From Crocinitomicaceae bacterium (GTDB lineage: Bacteria; Bacteroidota; Bacteroidia; Flavobacteriales_D; Crocinitomicaceae): 64,000 nucleotides of DNA. Both the position numbers and the translations under genes were made by a program. Below the pieces are notes generated by a model, which had not been told where the DNA came from, made no database searches, and saw nothing but the letters and a program-made list of their open reading frames with translations. The stretch's first letter is position 1, and each line of letters begins with the position of its first letter. Shown here piece by piece: positions 51,215-62,573 of the stretch. The DNA is taken from the NCBI GenBank assembly GCA_030833845.1, contig JAURGK010000004.1:39439-103438 (forward strand). The letters run 5' to 3'.

Positions 51215-54200
51215 TTATTGTGCGTCCTCAACTAATTCTTCATAAGCTTCTTTTGAGCCTACGATTAAATTTTGGAATTGGCGCACACCTGTTCCGGCCG
51301 GAATAAGGTGGCCTACAATAACGTTTTCTTTCAAGCCCAATAAATGGTCTTCTTTTCCAGAAATGGCCGCTTCGTTGAGCACCTTGGTGGTCTCTTGGAA
51401 TGAAGCTGCTGAAATGAAAGATTGTGTCTGTAATGAAGCACGGGTAATACCTTGCAACAATGGAGTTGATGTTGCTGGCACCGCTTCACGAGCCTCAATG
51501 AGCTGCTTGTCTTCTCTTTTAAGACGTGAATTCTCATCGCGTAAACGACGTACAGAAACCAACTGACCCTTGTGTAATTCAGTAGAATCACCGGCATCTG
51601 TTACAAACATTTGACCATATAGTTCGTCATTGGCTTCCATAATATCGGCCTTGTGAACACTTTGCCCCTCTAGGAAGCGTGTATCGCCAGACTCAATAAT
51701 TTCAGCTTTCAACATCATTTGACGTACAATAACTTCAAAATGCTTGTCGTTGATTTTAACACCCTGTAAGCGATAAACCTCTTGTATTTCATTCACAATG
51801 TACTCTTGTACTTTTGTAGGTCCTTCAATATTGAGGATATCATTAGGCGTAATTGCACCGTCGGAAAGTGGTTGGCCTGCGCGTACGTAGTCATTCTGCT
51901 GTACTAAGATATGCTTAGACAATGGAACCAAATACTTGCGCACTTCACCCAATTTAGAAGTGATGATGATTTCACGGTTACCGCGTTTCACACTTCCATA
52001 TGTAGCCGTTCCGTCAATTTCAGAAACAACTGCTGGGTTGGATGGATTGCGCGCTTCGAACAATTCTGTTACCCTTGGAAGACCACCGGTGATATCCCCT
52101 GTTTTACCAGCAGAGCGAGGTATTTTTACTAGGATATCTCCAGCTTCAATTTTATCACCCTCCGAAACAGAGATGTGCGCATTGACAGGGATTGAATATT
52201 CACGGAGAATTTCTTTGGTTTTAGGATCGATGATATGAATTGCTGGAGATTTTTTCTTATCCCTAGATTCAATGATCACTTTCTCTGTAAATCCAGTTTG
52301 CTCATCAACTTCTTCACGGAAGGTAATATTTTCGATGACATCATCGAAGACAACCTTACCAGTTACCTCGCCGATAATAAGTGCATTGTACGGATCCCAC
52401 TTACAAATTACATCACCTTTTTTGATTTTAGAATTGTTCTTAACCATCAAATCTGAACCATAAGGCACATTGGCGGTCATCACAACAATTCCTGTTTTCT
52501 CATCGGTAATACGTAATTCAGCAGATCTACCAACAACGATTACACGGTTAGAACCATCACTAGCTTTACGCTCGATGGTACGTAACTCATCTATTTCTAA
52601 TTTACCGTTGGCTTTAGCTTTGAGGTCAGAGATGTCGGCAATATTCGAAGCCGTACCACCCACGTGGAAGGTACGCAAAGTAAGCTGTGTACCTGGCTCA
52701 CCGATTGATTGCGCTGCAATGACACCTACAGAATCTCCGATTTGTGCCAAACGGTGATTGGAAAGATTTCGTCCATAACATTTCGAACATACACCTCGAC
52801 GCATTTCGCAAGTCAGTACCGAACGAATTTCGACTTCTTCTATACCCGCTTTTTCAATGGTCTTGGCAATGTCTTCTGAAATAAGTTCACCTGCATTTAC
52901 AATCACTTGATCAGAATCTGGCATATAAACATCATGAACTGAAGTACGGCCAAGAATACGATCATAAAGTGGCTCAACGATTTCATCGTTCTTTTTCAAT
53001 GCAGTTGCAACAATACCACGTAAAGTACCACAATCATCTGAGTTGATCACAACATCTTGTGCTACGTCAACCAAACGTCTTGTGAGGTAACCTGCATCGG
53101 CAGTTTTAAGTGCGGTATCGGCCAAACCTTTACGTGCACCGTGAGTAGAAATGAAGTACTCAAGGATGGATAGACCTTCTTTAAAGTTGGAGAGGATCGG
53201 ATTCTCGATAATTTCTTGAACCGAAGCTCCAGACTTTTGTGGCTTAGCCATCAATCCACGCATACCTGACAACTGACGAATCTGTTCTTTGGAACCGCGG
53301 GCGCCTGAATCAAACATCATGTAGATAGAGTTGAATCCTTGGCGATCACTCTTGAGTTGTTCCATGAGTGTGTGGGTCAGTCTTGAGTTGGTATGTGTCC
53401 AAATGTCAATGATTTGGTTATAACGCTCGTTATTGGTAATCAGACCCATGTTGTAGTTCATCATTACCTCTTTGACTTCATTCTCTGCCTTGAGTACAAG
53501 GGTTTCTTTCTCTTTAGGAATGATGATGTCATCTAGGTTGAATGAAAGACCACCTTTGAAGGCCATTTCATAACCAAGCTGCTTGATATCGTCAAGGAAT
53601 TGCGCCGTACGTGACGTACCGCAAACTTTCAATACTTCACCGATAATATCACGCAACGCCTTTTTGGTCATTACATCATTGATAAAGCCCACCTTGCGTG
53701 GTACTTTATTATTGAACATCACACGACCACAAGTTGTTTCAACCATCATCAAAGCCGGCTCACCGTCTTGACCTAAATCATAAGTTTTCACTTTGATGTG
53801 TGCATGAAGGTCTAATTTACCTTCATTATATGCAATGATAACTTCTTCTGGAGAATAAAATACGCCACCTTCACCTTTCACTATTTCAGCGTCAGTGGTG
53901 CGCTTACCTTTAGTAATGTAATACAATCCTAATACCATGTCTTGAGATGGAACGGCAATTGGCGCACCATTGGCAGGATTAAGAATATTGTGCGAAGCAA
54001 GCATTAACATTTGCGCCTCCAAAATAGCTGCATTACCAAGTGGTAAATGCACCGCCATTTGGTCACCGTCAAAGTCGGCGTTGAAGGCTGTAGTTACGAG
54101 TGGGTGCAAACGAATGGCCTTACCTTCAATTAATTTTGGCTGAAATGCCTGGATACCCAAACGGTGAAGCGTTGGTGCACGGTTAAGTAACACCGGGTGG

Positions 54201-55513
54201 CCCTTCAATACGTTTTCAAGAATATCCCATACCACTGGTTCTTTGCGGTCAACAATCTTTTTAGCAGACTTCACCGTTTTTACAATACCACGCTCAATCA
54301 TTTTGCGAATGATAAACGGCTTGTATAGTTCAGCTGCCATATCTTTTGGCAACCCACACTCGTGTAATTTGAGGTCTGGACCAACAACAATTACAGAACG
54401 CGCAGAATAGTCCACACGCTTACCAAGTAAGTTTTGACGGAAACGACCTTGCTTTCCTTTCAATGAATCTGAAAGTGATTTAAGGGCACGGTTAGATTCA
54501 GTTTTTACTGCTGACGACTTTCTTGAGTTGTCAAAAAGTGAATCTACCGACTCTTGAAGCATGCGCTTTTCATTGCGTAAAATTACCTCAGGAGCCTTGA
54601 TTTCAATCAAACGCTTCAAACGGTTATTGCGAATAATTACACGACGATATAGGTCGTTCAAATCAGAGGTTGCGAAACGGCCACCATCCAATGGAACCAA
54701 TGGACGTAGTTCTGGTGGGATTACCGGAACTACCTTCACAATCATCCACTCTGGGCGGTTATCAATACGCTTTTGTGAATCGCGCATGGCCTCCACCACT
54801 TGCAATCTTTTCAATGCTTCATTCTTACGCTGAACCGAGGTTTCAGTCTCAGCTTGGTAACGAAGGTCATAAGACATTTGATCAAGGTTTAGACTGCCAA
54901 GCAAATCGTACAGTGCTTCTGCACCCATTTTAGCGATGAACTTGTTTGGATCGGCATCTTCTAAATAATGATTATTAGCCATCTGCTCAGAATCCAAAAT
55001 ATCTAAGTATTCCTCCTCTGTTAAGAAGTCCATCTTTTTGATATTAGCCCATTTCTCAGTCTCTGTTACGGCACCTGCTTGAATGACAACATAGCGCTCG
55101 TAGTAGATGATTTGATCTAATTTCTTTGTAGGTAAGCCCAACAAATAACCAATTTTATTTGGAAGTGAACGGAAGTACCAGATATGCGCCACTGGAACCA
55201 CCAAAGAGATGTGTCCCATGCGTTCACGTCGTACTTTTTTCTCCGTTACTTCAACACCGCAACGGTCACAAACGATCCCTTTGTATCGGATACGCTTGTA
55301 TTTACCACAGTGGCATTCGTAATCTTTTACTGGTCCAAATATTCTTTCACAGAATAAACCATCGCGCTCCGGTTTGTAGGTGCGGTAATTGATGGTTTCT
55401 GGTTTCAAAACTTCACCACTAGAATGCTCTAAAATGATTTCTGGCGAAGCCAAAGAGATAGTGATTTTATTGAAGCTGCTTTGCTTTTTTGGTGTTTCTT
55501 TTTTGAAAGCCAT
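51215..55513 (-). CDS. rpoC: RNA polymerase subunit beta'
   Basis: The 1432-residue beta' subunit that holds the catalytic Mg2+. Seen: the N-terminal zinc site [19 protein letters not shown] (about residues 67-88), the lid/rudder region, [12 protein letters not shown] (about 477-488, the three catalytic Asp), the bridge helix and trigger-loop region, and the second zinc cluster ([16 protein letters not shown]). The C-terminal part contains the Bacteroidota-type insertion between the trigger-loop halves. rpoB precedes it by 32 bases, and it ends 20 bases before the terminator. Confidence 0.99.
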   Translation of the reverse strand: MAFKKETPKKQSSFNKITISLASPEIILEHSSGEVLKPETINYRTYKPERDGLFCERIFGPVKDYECHCGKYKRIRYKGIVCDRCGVEVTEKKVRRERMGHISLVVPVAHIWYFRSLPNKIGYLLGLPTKKLDQIIYYERYVVIQAGAVTETEKWANIKKMDFLTEEEYLDILDSEQMANNHYLEDADPNKFIAKMGAEALYDLLGSLNLDQMSYDLRYQAETETSVQRKNEALKRLQVVEAMRDSQKRIDNRPEWMIVKVVPVIPPELRPLVPLDGGRFATSDLNDLYRRVIIRNNRLKRLIEIKAPEVILRNEKRMLQESVDSLFDNSRKSSAVKTESNRALKSLSDSLKGKQGRFRQNLLGKRVDYSARSVIVVGPDLKLHECGLPKDMAAELYKPFIIRKMIERGIVKTVKSAKKIVDRKEPVVWDILENVLKGHPVLLNRAPTLHRLGIQAFQPKLIEGKAIRLHPLVTTAFNADFDGDQMAVHLPLGNAAILEAQMLMLASHNILNPANGAPIAVPSQDMVLGLYYITKGKRTTDAEIVKGEGGVFYSPEEVIIAYNEGKLDLHAHIKVKTYDLGQDGEPALMMVETTCGRVMFNNKVPRKVGFINDVMTKKALRDIIGEVLKVCGTSRTAQFLDDIKQLGYEMAFKGGLSFNLDDIIIPKEKETLVLKAENEVKEVMMNYNMGLITNNERYNQIIDIWTHTNSRLTHTLMEQLKSDRQGFNSIYMMFDSGARGSKEQIRQLSGMRGLMAKPQKSGASVQEIIENPILSNFKEGLSILEYFISTHGARKGLADTALKTADAGYLTRRLVDVAQDVVINSDDCGTLRGIVATALKKNDEIVEPLYDRILGRTSVHDVYMPDSDQVIVNAGELISEDIAKTIEKAGIEEVEIRSVLTCEMRRGVCSKCYGRNLSNHRLAQIGDSVGVIAAQSIGEPGTQLTLRTFHVGGTASNIADISDLKAKANGKLEIDELRTIERKASDGSNRVIVVGRSAELRITDEKTGIVVMTANVPYGSDLMVKNNSKIKKGDVICKWDPYNALIIGEVTGKVVFDDVIENITFREEVDEQTGFTEKVIIESRDKKKSPAIHIIDPKTKEILREYSIPVNAHISVSEGDKIEAGDILVKIPRSAGKTGDITGGLPRVTELFEARNPSNPAVVSEIDGTATYGSVKRGNREIIITSKLGEVRKYLVPLSKHILVQQNDYVRAGQPLSDGAITPNDILNIEGPTKVQEYIVNEIQEVYRLQGVKINDKHFEVIVRQMMLKAEIIESGDTRFLEGQSVHKADIMEANDELYGQMFVTDAGDSTELHKGQLVSVRRLRDENSRLKREDKQLIEAREAVPATSTPLLQGITRASLQTQSFISAASFQETTKVLNEAAISGKEDHLLGLKENVIVGHLIPAGTGVRQFQNLIVGSKEAYEELVEDAQ

Positions 55514-55545
55514 ATTATCTCGACTATTTACGTTAGTATTTTGAA

Positions 55546-58500
55546 TTAATCCATTGAAACATTAAGGCACAAGCCACGCAATTCGTGTAGCAAGACATTG
55601 AAAGACTCAGGAATACCTGGCTCCGGAATGTTGTCACCTTTAACAATAGATTCGTATGCCTTTGCACGTCCCATGACATCATCAGACTTCACAGTAAGGA
55701 TTTCTTGTAGGATATTAGATGCACCAAATGCTTCCAATGCCCAAACTTCCATCTCACCAAAGCGCTGACCTCCAAACTGTGCCTTACCACCCAATGGTTG
55801 TTGTGTGATAAGTGAGTATGGACCAATCGAACGAGCGTGCATTTTATCATCAACCATGTGTGAAAGTTTCAACATATAGATGATACCAACGGTTGCAGGT
55901 TGGTGGAATCTCTCACCTGTGCCGCCATCATATAGATATGTTTTACCAGAGCGAGGTACACCTGCTTTGTCAGTCCATTCGTTGATTTCTTCTGGTTTGG
56001 CACCGTCAAAGATTGGGGTAGCAAACTTCACATTGAGTTTTTCACCTGCCCAAGCCAAAACTGTTTCATAAATCTGACCAAGGTTCATACGTGATGGTAC
56101 ACCAAGTGGATTCAAAACGATATCTACTGGGGTTCCGTCTTCAAGGAATGGCATATCTTCCTGACGAACGATATTGGCAACAATACCTTTGTTACCGTGA
56201 CGACCCGCCATTTTGTCACCAACTTTTAACTTGCGTTTTTTGGCAACATAAACTTTAGCCAATTTCACAATTCCTGCAGGAAGTTCGTCTCCGACTGAAA
56301 TATGGAATTTCTTGCGTTTGTAGATACCTAGTAGGTCATTGGCTTTGATATTGAAGTTGTGGATTACCCTAGATATAAGCTGGTTAATTTCTGCATCAGC
56401 CGTCCAATTCAATGGATTCACAATTGAATAATCCAAAGCACTTAAAGCTTTGTTGGTAAACTTAGTACCCTTCTTGATCAACTCTTCTTTAAAGTTGTTA
56501 AATACACCAGCCGATTTGTGATCGCCCAAAATAACGAGCAACTTATCGACAAGTTTATCGCGCAAAGAGGCAAAATCTCTTGTATAATCAGCATCTAAAG
56601 ATTCTAGAAGCGGTTTGTCTTGAGATTTGGATTTGCGATCCTTCACAGCGCGAGAGAAGAGTTTTTTCTCAATGACTACGCCGCGAAGTGATGGGCCTGC
56701 TTTCAAGGAAGCGTCTTTCACATCACCAGCTTTGTCTCCAAAGATGGCGCGAAGTAGTTTTTCTTCTGGAGATGGATCTGTTTCACCTTTTGGCGTTATT
56801 TTACCAATAAGGATATCACCTTCTTTGATTTCGGCACCAATGCGAATCAAACCATTTTCATCGAGGTCTTTGGTTGCTTCTTCGGAAACATTAGGAATGT
56901 CTGAAGTAAGTTCTTCCATTCCGCGTTTTGTATCGCGTACTTCTAAAGAATATTCATCGATATGTATTGACGTGAATATATCATCACGTACTACTTTTTC
57001 AGAAATCACAATCGCATCCTCGAAGTTGTAACCCTTCCAAGGCATGAATGCCACTTTGAGGTTCTGACCCAAGGCCAATTCTCCTGATTGGGTTGCGTAT
57101 CCTTCACAAAGAACTTGACCTTTCTCTACACGATCGCCTTTTTGAACAATCGGCTTGAGGTTGATACAAGTACTTTGATTGGTTTTCATGAATTTAGTCA
57201 AAGAGTATCTAGTCACTTCACTGTCAAAACTCACCAATTTATCCGTGTCGTTCCAATCATAACGAATTACTATCTCGTTGGCATCAACGTACTCAACAGT
57301 ACCACTACCCTCTGCATTGATTAAAACGCGAGAGTCACGGGCTACAAGCTGCTCAATACCTGTTCCAACGATTGGTGCATTTGGACGCAATAATGGAACG
57401 GCCTGACGTTGCATGTTTGATCCCATCAGGGCACGGTTGGCATCGTCATGCTCGAGGAATGGAATCGATGAGGCTGCTATTGAGGCAATTTGGTTGGCAC
57501 CAACATCCATCAAGCTGAGGTCACCTGGGGCAACCACTGGGAAGTCTCCTTCGTAGCGCGCCTTAACCAAATCTGAAAGGAAATTACCTTTATCATCAAT
57601 TTTTGCATTGGCCTGAGCAATGGTTTTAGAATCTTCTTCTTCAGCAGCCAAGTAAACCGGTGTCTCTTCGAATACAACACGGCCATTTTCTACTCGGCGG
57701 TATGGTGTTTCGATAAAACCAAGTTTATTGACTTTTGCGAATACACAAAGTGAAGAAATCAAACCAATGTTCGGACCTTCTGGTGTTTCAATCGTACACA
57801 AACGACCATAATGGGTGTAGTGAACGTCACGTACCTCAAAACCTGCACGCTCACGTGATAAACCACCTGGCCCGAGTGCAGAAAGACGACGTTTGTGCGT
57901 TACTTCCGACAAGGGGTTGGTTTGGTCCATGAACTGAGAAAGCTGGTTGGTACCAAAGAATGAATTAATTACCGAAGAAAGTGTCTTGGCATTGATCAAG
58001 TCAATTGGAGTAAACACTTCATTGTCGCGAACATTCATGCGCTCACGGATTGTTCTGGCCATACGAGCCAAACCTACACCAAATTGAGCATACAATTGTT
58101 CACCCACTGTGCGTACACGACGATTTGATAAGTGGTCAATATCGTCGATATCCGCTTTAGAATTGATCAATTCGATCAAATATTTGATGATTGAAATGAT
58201 GTCATTCTTAGTAAGAACACGTGATTCTTCAGCGGTGTCTAGATTGAGTTTTTTGTTCAGACGGTAGCGTCCAACTTCACCCAAATCATAACGCGCATCC
58301 GAGAAAAATAATTTTTCGAACACGCCTTTTGCTGTTTCATAATCTGGTGGATCTGCATTACGCAATTGACGATAGATATGTTCAACAGCCTCTTTTTCTG
58401 AATTGGATGTATCTTTTTGTAAGGTATTATAGATGATGGTGTAGTCCGTTGAATTTCCATCTTCTTTGTGCAAAATGAGTGATTTTGCTCCAGAATCCAT

Positions 58501-59355
58501 GATGGCGTCAAGATGTTCTTCACCGATCATTAATTCACGATCTAAAATAACCTCGTTACGTTCAATAGATACCACTTCACCTGTATCTTCATCAACGAAG
58601 TCTTCGATCCATGTTTTTAAAACACGTGCCGCCAAACGACGACCGATCAATTTCTTCAAGTTGGCTTTACTTACCTTCACTTCATCGGCCAGACCGAAGA
58701 TATCCAAGATATCGCGGTCAGTTTCATAACCGATGGCACGGAATAAAGTTGTAACTGGTAATTTTTTCTTACGGTCGATGTATGCGTACATGATATTATT
58801 GATATCTGTCGCAAACTCTATCCACGAACCTTTAAAAGGAATGATACGAGCCGAATAAAGCTTCGTGCCATTGGCGTGGCGAGACTGACCAAAGAATACT
58901 CCCGGCGAACGATGCAATTGCGAAACAATGACGCGCTCAGCGCCATTGACTACAAAAGATCCCTTAGGAGTCATATAAGGAATTGTACCCAAATAAACAT
59001 CCTGAACTATCGTTTCGAAGTCCTCGTGTTCTGGATCGGTACAATACAATTTCAATTTTGCTTTGAGCGGAACACTATAAGTGAGTCCGCGCTCGATACA
59101 CTCTTCAATGGTGTAGCGTGGAGGATCAATGAAGTAATCCAAAAATTCTAAAACAAATTGATTGCGTGTATCCGTAATTGGAAAATTTTCAGCAAACACT
59201 TTGAATAGTCCTTCACTTTCTCTGTTTTCCGGAGTTGTTTCCAACTGGAAAAATTCTTGAAAGGACTTTAATTGAATTTCCAAGAAATCTGGATATTCAA
59301 ATTGGTTTTTGCTTGAAGCAAAATTAATTCTGGTTGAATTAGTTGTTGTTGCCAA
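55546..59355 (-). CDS. rpoB: RNA polymerase subunit beta
   Basis: The 1269-residue catalytic beta subunit. It begins [29 protein letters not shown]. The rifampicin-pocket sequence [33 protein letters not shown] is intact with the wild-type Gln, Asp, His, Arg and Ser positions, so no resistance substitution is seen. MAGRHGNKG and the C-terminal [24 protein letters not shown], which meets beta', are present. It is separated from rplL by a 106-base gap with a strong hairpin. Confidence 0.99.
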   Translation of the reverse strand: MATTTNSTRINFASSKNQFEYPDFLEIQLKSFQEFFQLETTPENRESEGLFKVFAENFPITDTRNQFVLEFLDYFIDPPRYTIEECIERGLTYSVPLKAKLKLYCTDPEHEDFETIVQDVYLGTIPYMTPKGSFVVNGAERVIVSQLHRSPGVFFGQSRHANGTKLYSARIIPFKGSWIEFATDINNIMYAYIDRKKKLPVTTLFRAIGYETDRDILDIFGLADEVKVSKANLKKLIGRRLAARVLKTWIEDFVDEDTGEVVSIERNEVILDRELMIGEEHLDAIMDSGAKSLILHKEDGNSTDYTIIYNTLQKDTSNSEKEAVEHIYRQLRNADPPDYETAKGVFEKLFFSDARYDLGEVGRYRLNKKLNLDTAEESRVLTKNDIISIIKYLIELINSKADIDDIDHLSNRRVRTVGEQLYAQFGVGLARMARTIRERMNVRDNEVFTPIDLINAKTLSSVINSFFGTNQLSQFMDQTNPLSEVTHKRRLSALGPGGLSRERAGFEVRDVHYTHYGRLCTIETPEGPNIGLISSLCVFAKVNKLGFIETPYRRVENGRVVFEETPVYLAAEEEDSKTIAQANAKIDDKGNFLSDLVKARYEGDFPVVAPGDLSLMDVGANQIASIAASSIPFLEHDDANRALMGSNMQRQAVPLLRPNAPIVGTGIEQLVARDSRVLINAEGSGTVEYVDANEIVIRYDWNDTDKLVSFDSEVTRYSLTKFMKTNQSTCINLKPIVQKGDRVEKGQVLCEGYATQSGELALGQNLKVAFMPWKGYNFEDAIVISEKVVRDDIFTSIHIDEYSLEVRDTKRGMEELTSDIPNVSEEATKDLDENGLIRIGAEIKEGDILIGKITPKGETDPSPEEKLLRAIFGDKAGDVKDASLKAGPSLRGVVIEKKLFSRAVKDRKSKSQDKPLLESLDADYTRDFASLRDKLVDKLLVILGDHKSAGVFNNFKEELIKKGTKFTNKALSALDYSIVNPLNWTADAEINQLISRVIHNFNIKANDLLGIYKRKKFHISVGDELPAGIVKLAKVYVAKKRKLKVGDKMAGRHGNKGIVANIVRQEDMPFLEDGTPVDIVLNPLGVPSRMNLGQIYETVLAWAGEKLNVKFATPIFDGAKPEEINEWTDKAGVPRSGKTYLYDGGTGERFHQPATVGIIYMLKLSHMVDDKMHARSIGPYSLITQQPLGGKAQFGGQRFGEMEVWALEAFGASNILQEILTVKSDDVMGRAKAYESIVKGDNIPEPGIPESFNVLLHELRGLCLNVSMD

Positions 59356-59400
59356 GGCTTGTTTTTTTTAAATGTTTTGTACTCTGTTGAAATCAACATG

Positions 59401-59445
59401 CAAAAAACAGGACAAGGCACCCGCCTTTCGGCGGTGCCTTTCCTG
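59401..59445 (-). terminator. Strong rplL-rpoB terminator or attenuator
   Basis: On the minus strand, an outer CAGGA/TCCTG stem encloses an inner GGCACCGCC / GGCGGGTGCC stem with a GAAA tetraloop and one extra G, followed by six T. It lies 17 bases after the rplL stop, in the position of the E. coli rplL-rpoB attenuator that lowers rpoBC transcription relative to the ribosomal genes. Confidence 0.85.
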
Positions 59446-59461
59446 CATATCCTGAATCGAA

Positions 59462-59842
59462 TTACTTAACTTCTACTTCAGCTCCAGCCTCTTCAAGAGA
59501 CTTTTTGAGACCTTCTGCCTCATCTTTAGAAACACCTTCTTTCAAAGTAGAAGGAGCTGCATCAACTAGGTCTTTAGATTCTTTCAAACCATTACCTGTC
59601 AACTCTTTTACAAGTTTAACTACAGCAAGTTTGTTAGCACCACCTGACTTGAGGATTACATCAAATTCAGTTTTTTCAGCAGCAGCTTCACCACCACCAG
59701 CAGCAGCACCACCAGCTACCATTACTGGAGCAGCAGCAGCAGGCTCGATGCCATACTCATCTTTCATAATAGTAGCCAACTCGCTTACTTCTTTTACTGT
59801 AAGGTTAACTAACGTTTCTGCAATTTGCTTTAAATCAGCCAT
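59462..59842 (-). CDS. rplL: 50S ribosomal protein L7/L12
   Basis: The 126-residue stalk protein that recruits translation GTPases. The N-terminal dimer domain (about 1-32) leads through an Ala/Gly hinge (about 36-56, [16 protein letters not shown]) to the compact C-terminal domain with [39 protein letters not shown]. It is present in several copies per ribosome, bound through L10, whose gene precedes it by 36 bases. Confidence 0.98.
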   Translation of the reverse strand: MADLKQIAETLVNLTVKEVSELATIMKDEYGIEPAAAAPVMVAGGAAAGGGEAAAEKTEFDVILKSGGANKLAVVKLVKELTGNGLKESKDLVDAAPSTLKEGVSKDEAEGLKKSLEEAGAEVEVK

Positions 59843-59878
59843 TTTATTTAAATTTAAAAAGGTTTAATAATAAAAAAA

Positions 59879-60400
59879 TTATGCTCTTTCTTCGAGCGTT
59901 TGTAGGATACCAGCAATTTTGCTGCCAGCACCTTTAAGACCAGACAATACATTTTTAGCTGGGCTTTGTAACAAGCCAATAAGTTCGCCAAGAAGCTCTT
60001 CTTTACTTTTGAGAGATTCAAGTGCTTTTAATTGGTCGTCACCGATAAAAATTGCTTCGTCGATGTAAGCGCCTTTCAAAATTGGCTTTTCAGACTTCTT
60101 GCGAAAATCTGCAATCAATTTTGCTGGTGCATTAGCAACTTCAGAAATCATAACGGATGTAGAACCTTTGAGAACGTCGCGTAGCGCGCCGAAATCTTTT
60201 CCTTCTACTTGATCCATTGCTTTTTCTAACAAAGCATTTTTTACTACGCGCATAGAAATGTTTGATTGAAAACATTTTCTACGAAGCGAATTAACAGCCT
60301 CAACGGTCAAATCTGCAGTATCTGTCAAATACACAACAGATGAAGCAGACAATTGTGCTGCTAGATCGCTGATGTATTGTGCTTTTTCTTCTCTTGTCAT
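59879..60400 (-). CDS. rplJ: 50S ribosomal protein L10
   Basis: A 173-residue stalk-base protein. It starts MTREEKAQYISDLAAQLSASSVVYLTDTADLTVEAVNSLRRKC, the usual L10 N-terminus that binds 23S rRNA and its own leader. The C-terminal helix (GLKGAGSKIAGILQTLEERA) docks the L7/L12 dimers. Only 12 bases separate it from rplA, so a classical L10 leader of the E. coli kind has no room here. Confidence 0.96.
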   Translation of the reverse strand: MTREEKAQYISDLAAQLSASSVVYLTDTADLTVEAVNSLRRKCFQSNISMRVVKNALLEKAMDQVEGKDFGALRDVLKGSTSVMISEVANAPAKLIADFRKKSEKPILKGAYIDEAIFIGDDQLKALESLKSKEELLGELIGLLQSPAKNVLSGLKGAGSKIAGILQTLEERA

Positions 60401-60412
60401 GTGTTCTAAGTA

Positions 60413-61108
60413 TTAAGCAGTAACAGACTTCGCGTCAATTTGTATTCCAGGACTCATTGTTGAACTAAGGTAAATGCTCTTGATGTAAGTACCTTTAGCT
60501 GCAGAGGGCTTTAATTTCATCAGGGTAGAAATTAATTCAGAGGCGTTCTCACGAATTTTTACTCCTTCAAAACTTACCTTACCGATACCAGCGTGAATAA
60601 TTCCGTATTTATCAACTTTGAAATCGATTTTACCGGCTTTTACTTCTTCTACTGCCTTACCAATTTCCATGGTTACAGTACCTGTTTTCGGGTTTGGCAT
60701 TAAGCCGCGTGGACCCAAGATACGACCAAGCGCACCTACTTTACCCATTACTGAAGGCATCGTGATAATGACATCAACATCTGTCCAGCCAGATTTGATT
60801 TTGGCGATATAATCGTCAAGACCTACAAAATCTGCACCAGCGTCTTGGGCTTCTTTCTCCTTATCAGGAGTACAAAGCACAAGAACCTTAACATCTTTAC
60901 CAGTACCATGAGGCAAGGCAACGGTTCCACGTACCATTTGATTCGCTTTACGTGGGTCAACACCTAAACGAACACAAATATCTACAGAGGCATCGAATTT
61001 GGTAGTTGAAATTCCTTTCACCAAATCACATGCTTCTGTAAGAGTGAAAGCTTTTGACAAATCATATTTTGCCAAAATTTCTTTTCTTTTTTTAGAAACT
61101 CTTTTCAT
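60413..61108 (-). CDS. rplA: 50S ribosomal protein L1
   Basis: The 231-residue protein at the L1 stalk. [30 protein letters not shown] lies early and the signature [19 protein letters not shown] in the middle. L1 also represses its own operon in E. coli and other bacteria by binding a leader that mimics its rRNA site; a candidate structure lies upstream of rplK. It follows rplK by 9 bases. Confidence 0.97.
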   Translation of the reverse strand: MKRVSKKRKEILAKYDLSKAFTLTEACDLVKGISTTKFDASVDICVRLGVDPRKANQMVRGTVALPHGTGKDVKVLVLCTPDKEKEAQDAGADFVGLDDYIAKIKSGWTDVDVIITMPSVMGKVGALGRILGPRGLMPNPKTGTVTMEIGKAVEEVKAGKIDFKVDKYGIIHAGIGKVSFEGVKIRENASELISTLMKLKPSAAKGTYIKSIYLSSTMSPGIQIDAKSVTA

Positions 61109-61117
61109 AATGTGTGA

Positions 61118-61564
61118 TTATTTGGATTTAGGAGCTTCGCCACCTTTTACGGTAACCCCCATACTTCTTGCTGTTCCTGCTACCATGCGCATAGCAGAGT
61201 CAACCGTAAAACAATTCAAATCTGGAAGTTTGTCTTCGGCAATTGCGCGAACTTGGTCCCAGGTAACGGTTCCAACTTTAGCGCGATTGGGCTCAGACGA
61301 ACCTTTTTTAATTTTTGAATGTTCAATGATTTGTACCGCTGCTGGCGGGGTTTTGAGAACGAAATCAAAGGACTTGTCACCGTAAACGGTGATCACAACC
61401 GGAACCACCTTCCCCATTTTGTCTTGCGTACGCGCATTAAACTGCTTGCAAAACTCCATGATGTTCACACCTTTCGCACCGAGAGCCGGTCCAATTGGTG
61501 GTGAGGGGTTGGCTGCGCCTCCTTTGATCTGTAACTTGATCAATGCTGCTACTTCTTTAGCCAT
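61118..61564 (-). CDS. rplK: 50S ribosomal protein L11
   Basis: The 148-residue protein of the GTPase-associated centre. It starts [44 protein letters not shown]; the Pro-rich loop contacts thiostrepton's binding site. The C-terminal rRNA-binding domain ends [15 protein letters not shown]. First gene after an 83-base gap behind nusG, which carries the predicted leader hairpin. Confidence 0.98.
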   Translation of the reverse strand: MAKEVAALIKLQIKGGAANPSPPIGPALGAKGVNIMEFCKQFNARTQDKMGKVVPVVITVYGDKSFDFVLKTPPAAVQIIEHSKIKKGSSEPNRAKVGTVTWDQVRAIAEDKLPDLNCFTVDSAMRMVAGTARSMGVTVKGGEAPKSK

Positions 61565-61589
61565 ATATATACAAATTATGTAGTTAAAC

Positions 61590-61628
61590 GTGGGCGACTA
61601 GACGGGAAGCTTTAGTCATCAGGCCCAC
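61590..61628 (-). promoter_or_regulatory. Predicted leader hairpin upstream of rplK (candidate L1 site)
   Basis: In the transcript, GTGGGC/GCCCAC (6 pairs) and GACTA/TAGTC (5 pairs) stack with a one-sided CTGAT bulge on the 5' side and a 12-base loop. Two helices separated by an asymmetric bulge near the rplK start is the arrangement of ribosomal protein L1 mRNA sites. No T-run follows, so it is not a terminator. It lies 26 bases before the rplK ATG. Confidence 0.55.
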
Positions 61629-61647
61629 TCCTACGGTTAATACAACT

Positions 61648-62199
61648 TTATACTTCTTTCTCAACTTGCATATAGTTGAGTTCAAGTAAGTTTTTGCGGC
61701 CAAAAATTTTGACCATTACTTTTAACTTTTTCTTTTCTTCGTTGATTTCATCAACAACACCACTAAAGTTGTTGAATGGTCCATCAATCACTTTAACAGA
61801 CTCACCAACAACAAAAGGAATTTTAAGTTCTTCTTCGGTGATTGAAAGTTCATCCACTTTACCTAAAATGCGATTTACTTCCGCCATACGCATTGGCACT
61901 GGATCACCTCCTTTTTCTGTACCGAGGAATCCAATGACATTAGGAATGCTTTTAATCACGTGAGTTACTTCACCAACCAACGCAGCTTCGATAAGCACAT
62001 AACCTGGCAAAAACGCCTTTTCTTTATTGACCTTTTTACCGTTTTGTATTTTGAAAACTTTTTCAGTAGGAATAAGGACTTGATTGACATAGTCAGTAAG
62101 TTTCATACGAGCCACCTCAAGTTCGAGGTACTCTTTAACTTTCTTCTCCTTACCACTGATGGCACGAACTACGTACCATTTCATTGCGATTTCTGCCAT
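61648..62199 (-). CDS. nusG: Transcription termination/antitermination protein NusG
   Basis: 183 residues. The N-terminal NGN domain begins MKWYVVRAISGKEKKVKEYLE, VLIEAALVGEVTHVIKSIPNVIGFLG lies in the middle, and the C-terminal KOW domain has FVVGESVKVIDGPFNNFSGVVDEINEEKKKLKVMVKIFGR. It binds RNA polymerase and links it to Rho or to ribosomes. A start at the sixth codon (62184) is also possible and would match many relatives. Ten bases after secE. Confidence 0.97.
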   Translation of the reverse strand: MAEIAMKWYVVRAISGKEKKVKEYLELEVARMKLTDYVNQVLIPTEKVFKIQNGKKVNKEKAFLPGYVLIEAALVGEVTHVIKSIPNVIGFLGTEKGGDPVPMRMAEVNRILGKVDELSITEEELKIPFVVGESVKVIDGPFNNFSGVVDEINEEKKKLKVMVKIFGRKNLLELNYMQVEKEV

Positions 62200-62209
62200 T
62201 ATGCTGGTA

Positions 62210-62431
62210 TTAAAAAGATCCGTAAATGAAACCTAGCACTCCCTTCCACAATGAATTTTCTTCTCCGGTAATACCGAAAGTATAATCCATTGCAAAAATC
62301 ACAAGCGAAATGAGTACAGATGCTACAACGACAAGAATGGTGTTATTTTGTAACTCTTTCCATGTTGGCCAGGTTACTTGATGTACCATCTCGTTATAGA
62401 TGTCAATGATGTATGATCTTAATTTTAACAC
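62210..62431 (-). CDS. secE: Preprotein translocase subunit SecE (GTG start)
   Basis: A small inner-membrane subunit that clamps SecY. From a GTG at 62431 it has 73 residues: an amphipathic helix LKLRSYIIDIYNEMVHQVTWPTWKEL with the family-typical VTWPTW, then one membrane span (about residues 30-52) and a short periplasmic tail. Using the ATG at 62389 would remove the amphipathic helix, and the only upstream ATG lies inside tRNA-Trp, so GTG is preferred. It starts 20 bases after the tRNA. Confidence 0.85.
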   Translation of the reverse strand: MLKLRSYIIDIYNEMVHQVTWPTWKELQNNTILVVVASVLISLVIFAMDYTFGITGEENSLWKGVLGFIYGSF

Positions 62432-62451
62432 GAACTGTTGTTTTAATTGTG

Positions 62452-62524
62452 CACGGGCGGTAGGATTCGAACCCACGACCAATGGTTTTGGAGACCACTA
62501 CTCTACCAGCTGAGCTACACCCGT
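62452..62524 (-). tRNA. tRNA-Trp (CCA)
   Basis: 73 bases. Acceptor ACGGGTG / CGCCCGT with one T-G pair, D-arm AGCTCAGCTGGTAGAGT, anticodon loop CTCCAAA giving CCA, T-arm GTGGGTTCGAATCCTAC, discriminator G. The 3' CCA is not encoded. Confidence 0.97.
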
Positions 62525-62526
62525 TT

Positions 62527-62552
62527 AAAAAGGGGAGCTGTTAACTCCCCTT
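62527..62552 (-). terminator. tuf terminator
   Basis: On the minus strand, AAGGGGAG pairs with CTCCCCTT around a 7-base loop, followed by five T. It lies directly before the tRNA-Trp 5' end, with only 2 bases between, so reaching tRNA-Trp and secE needs read-through. Confidence 0.85.
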
Positions 62553-62573
62553 ATTTGAAACTTATGTAGAAAA

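Noticed and set aside
51936..52238. Long open frames opposite rpoC, rpoB, ftsZ and the SusC gene
   Set aside because: They are mirror images of strongly conserved coding sequence, without promoter, recognisable domain or plausible start.
62432..62482. Possible longer SecE starting at an ATG inside tRNA-Trp
   Set aside because: The first ten or so codons would be the tRNA itself; the sequence unlike any SecE and the tRNA structure is intact. The GTG at 62431 gives the normal N-terminus.
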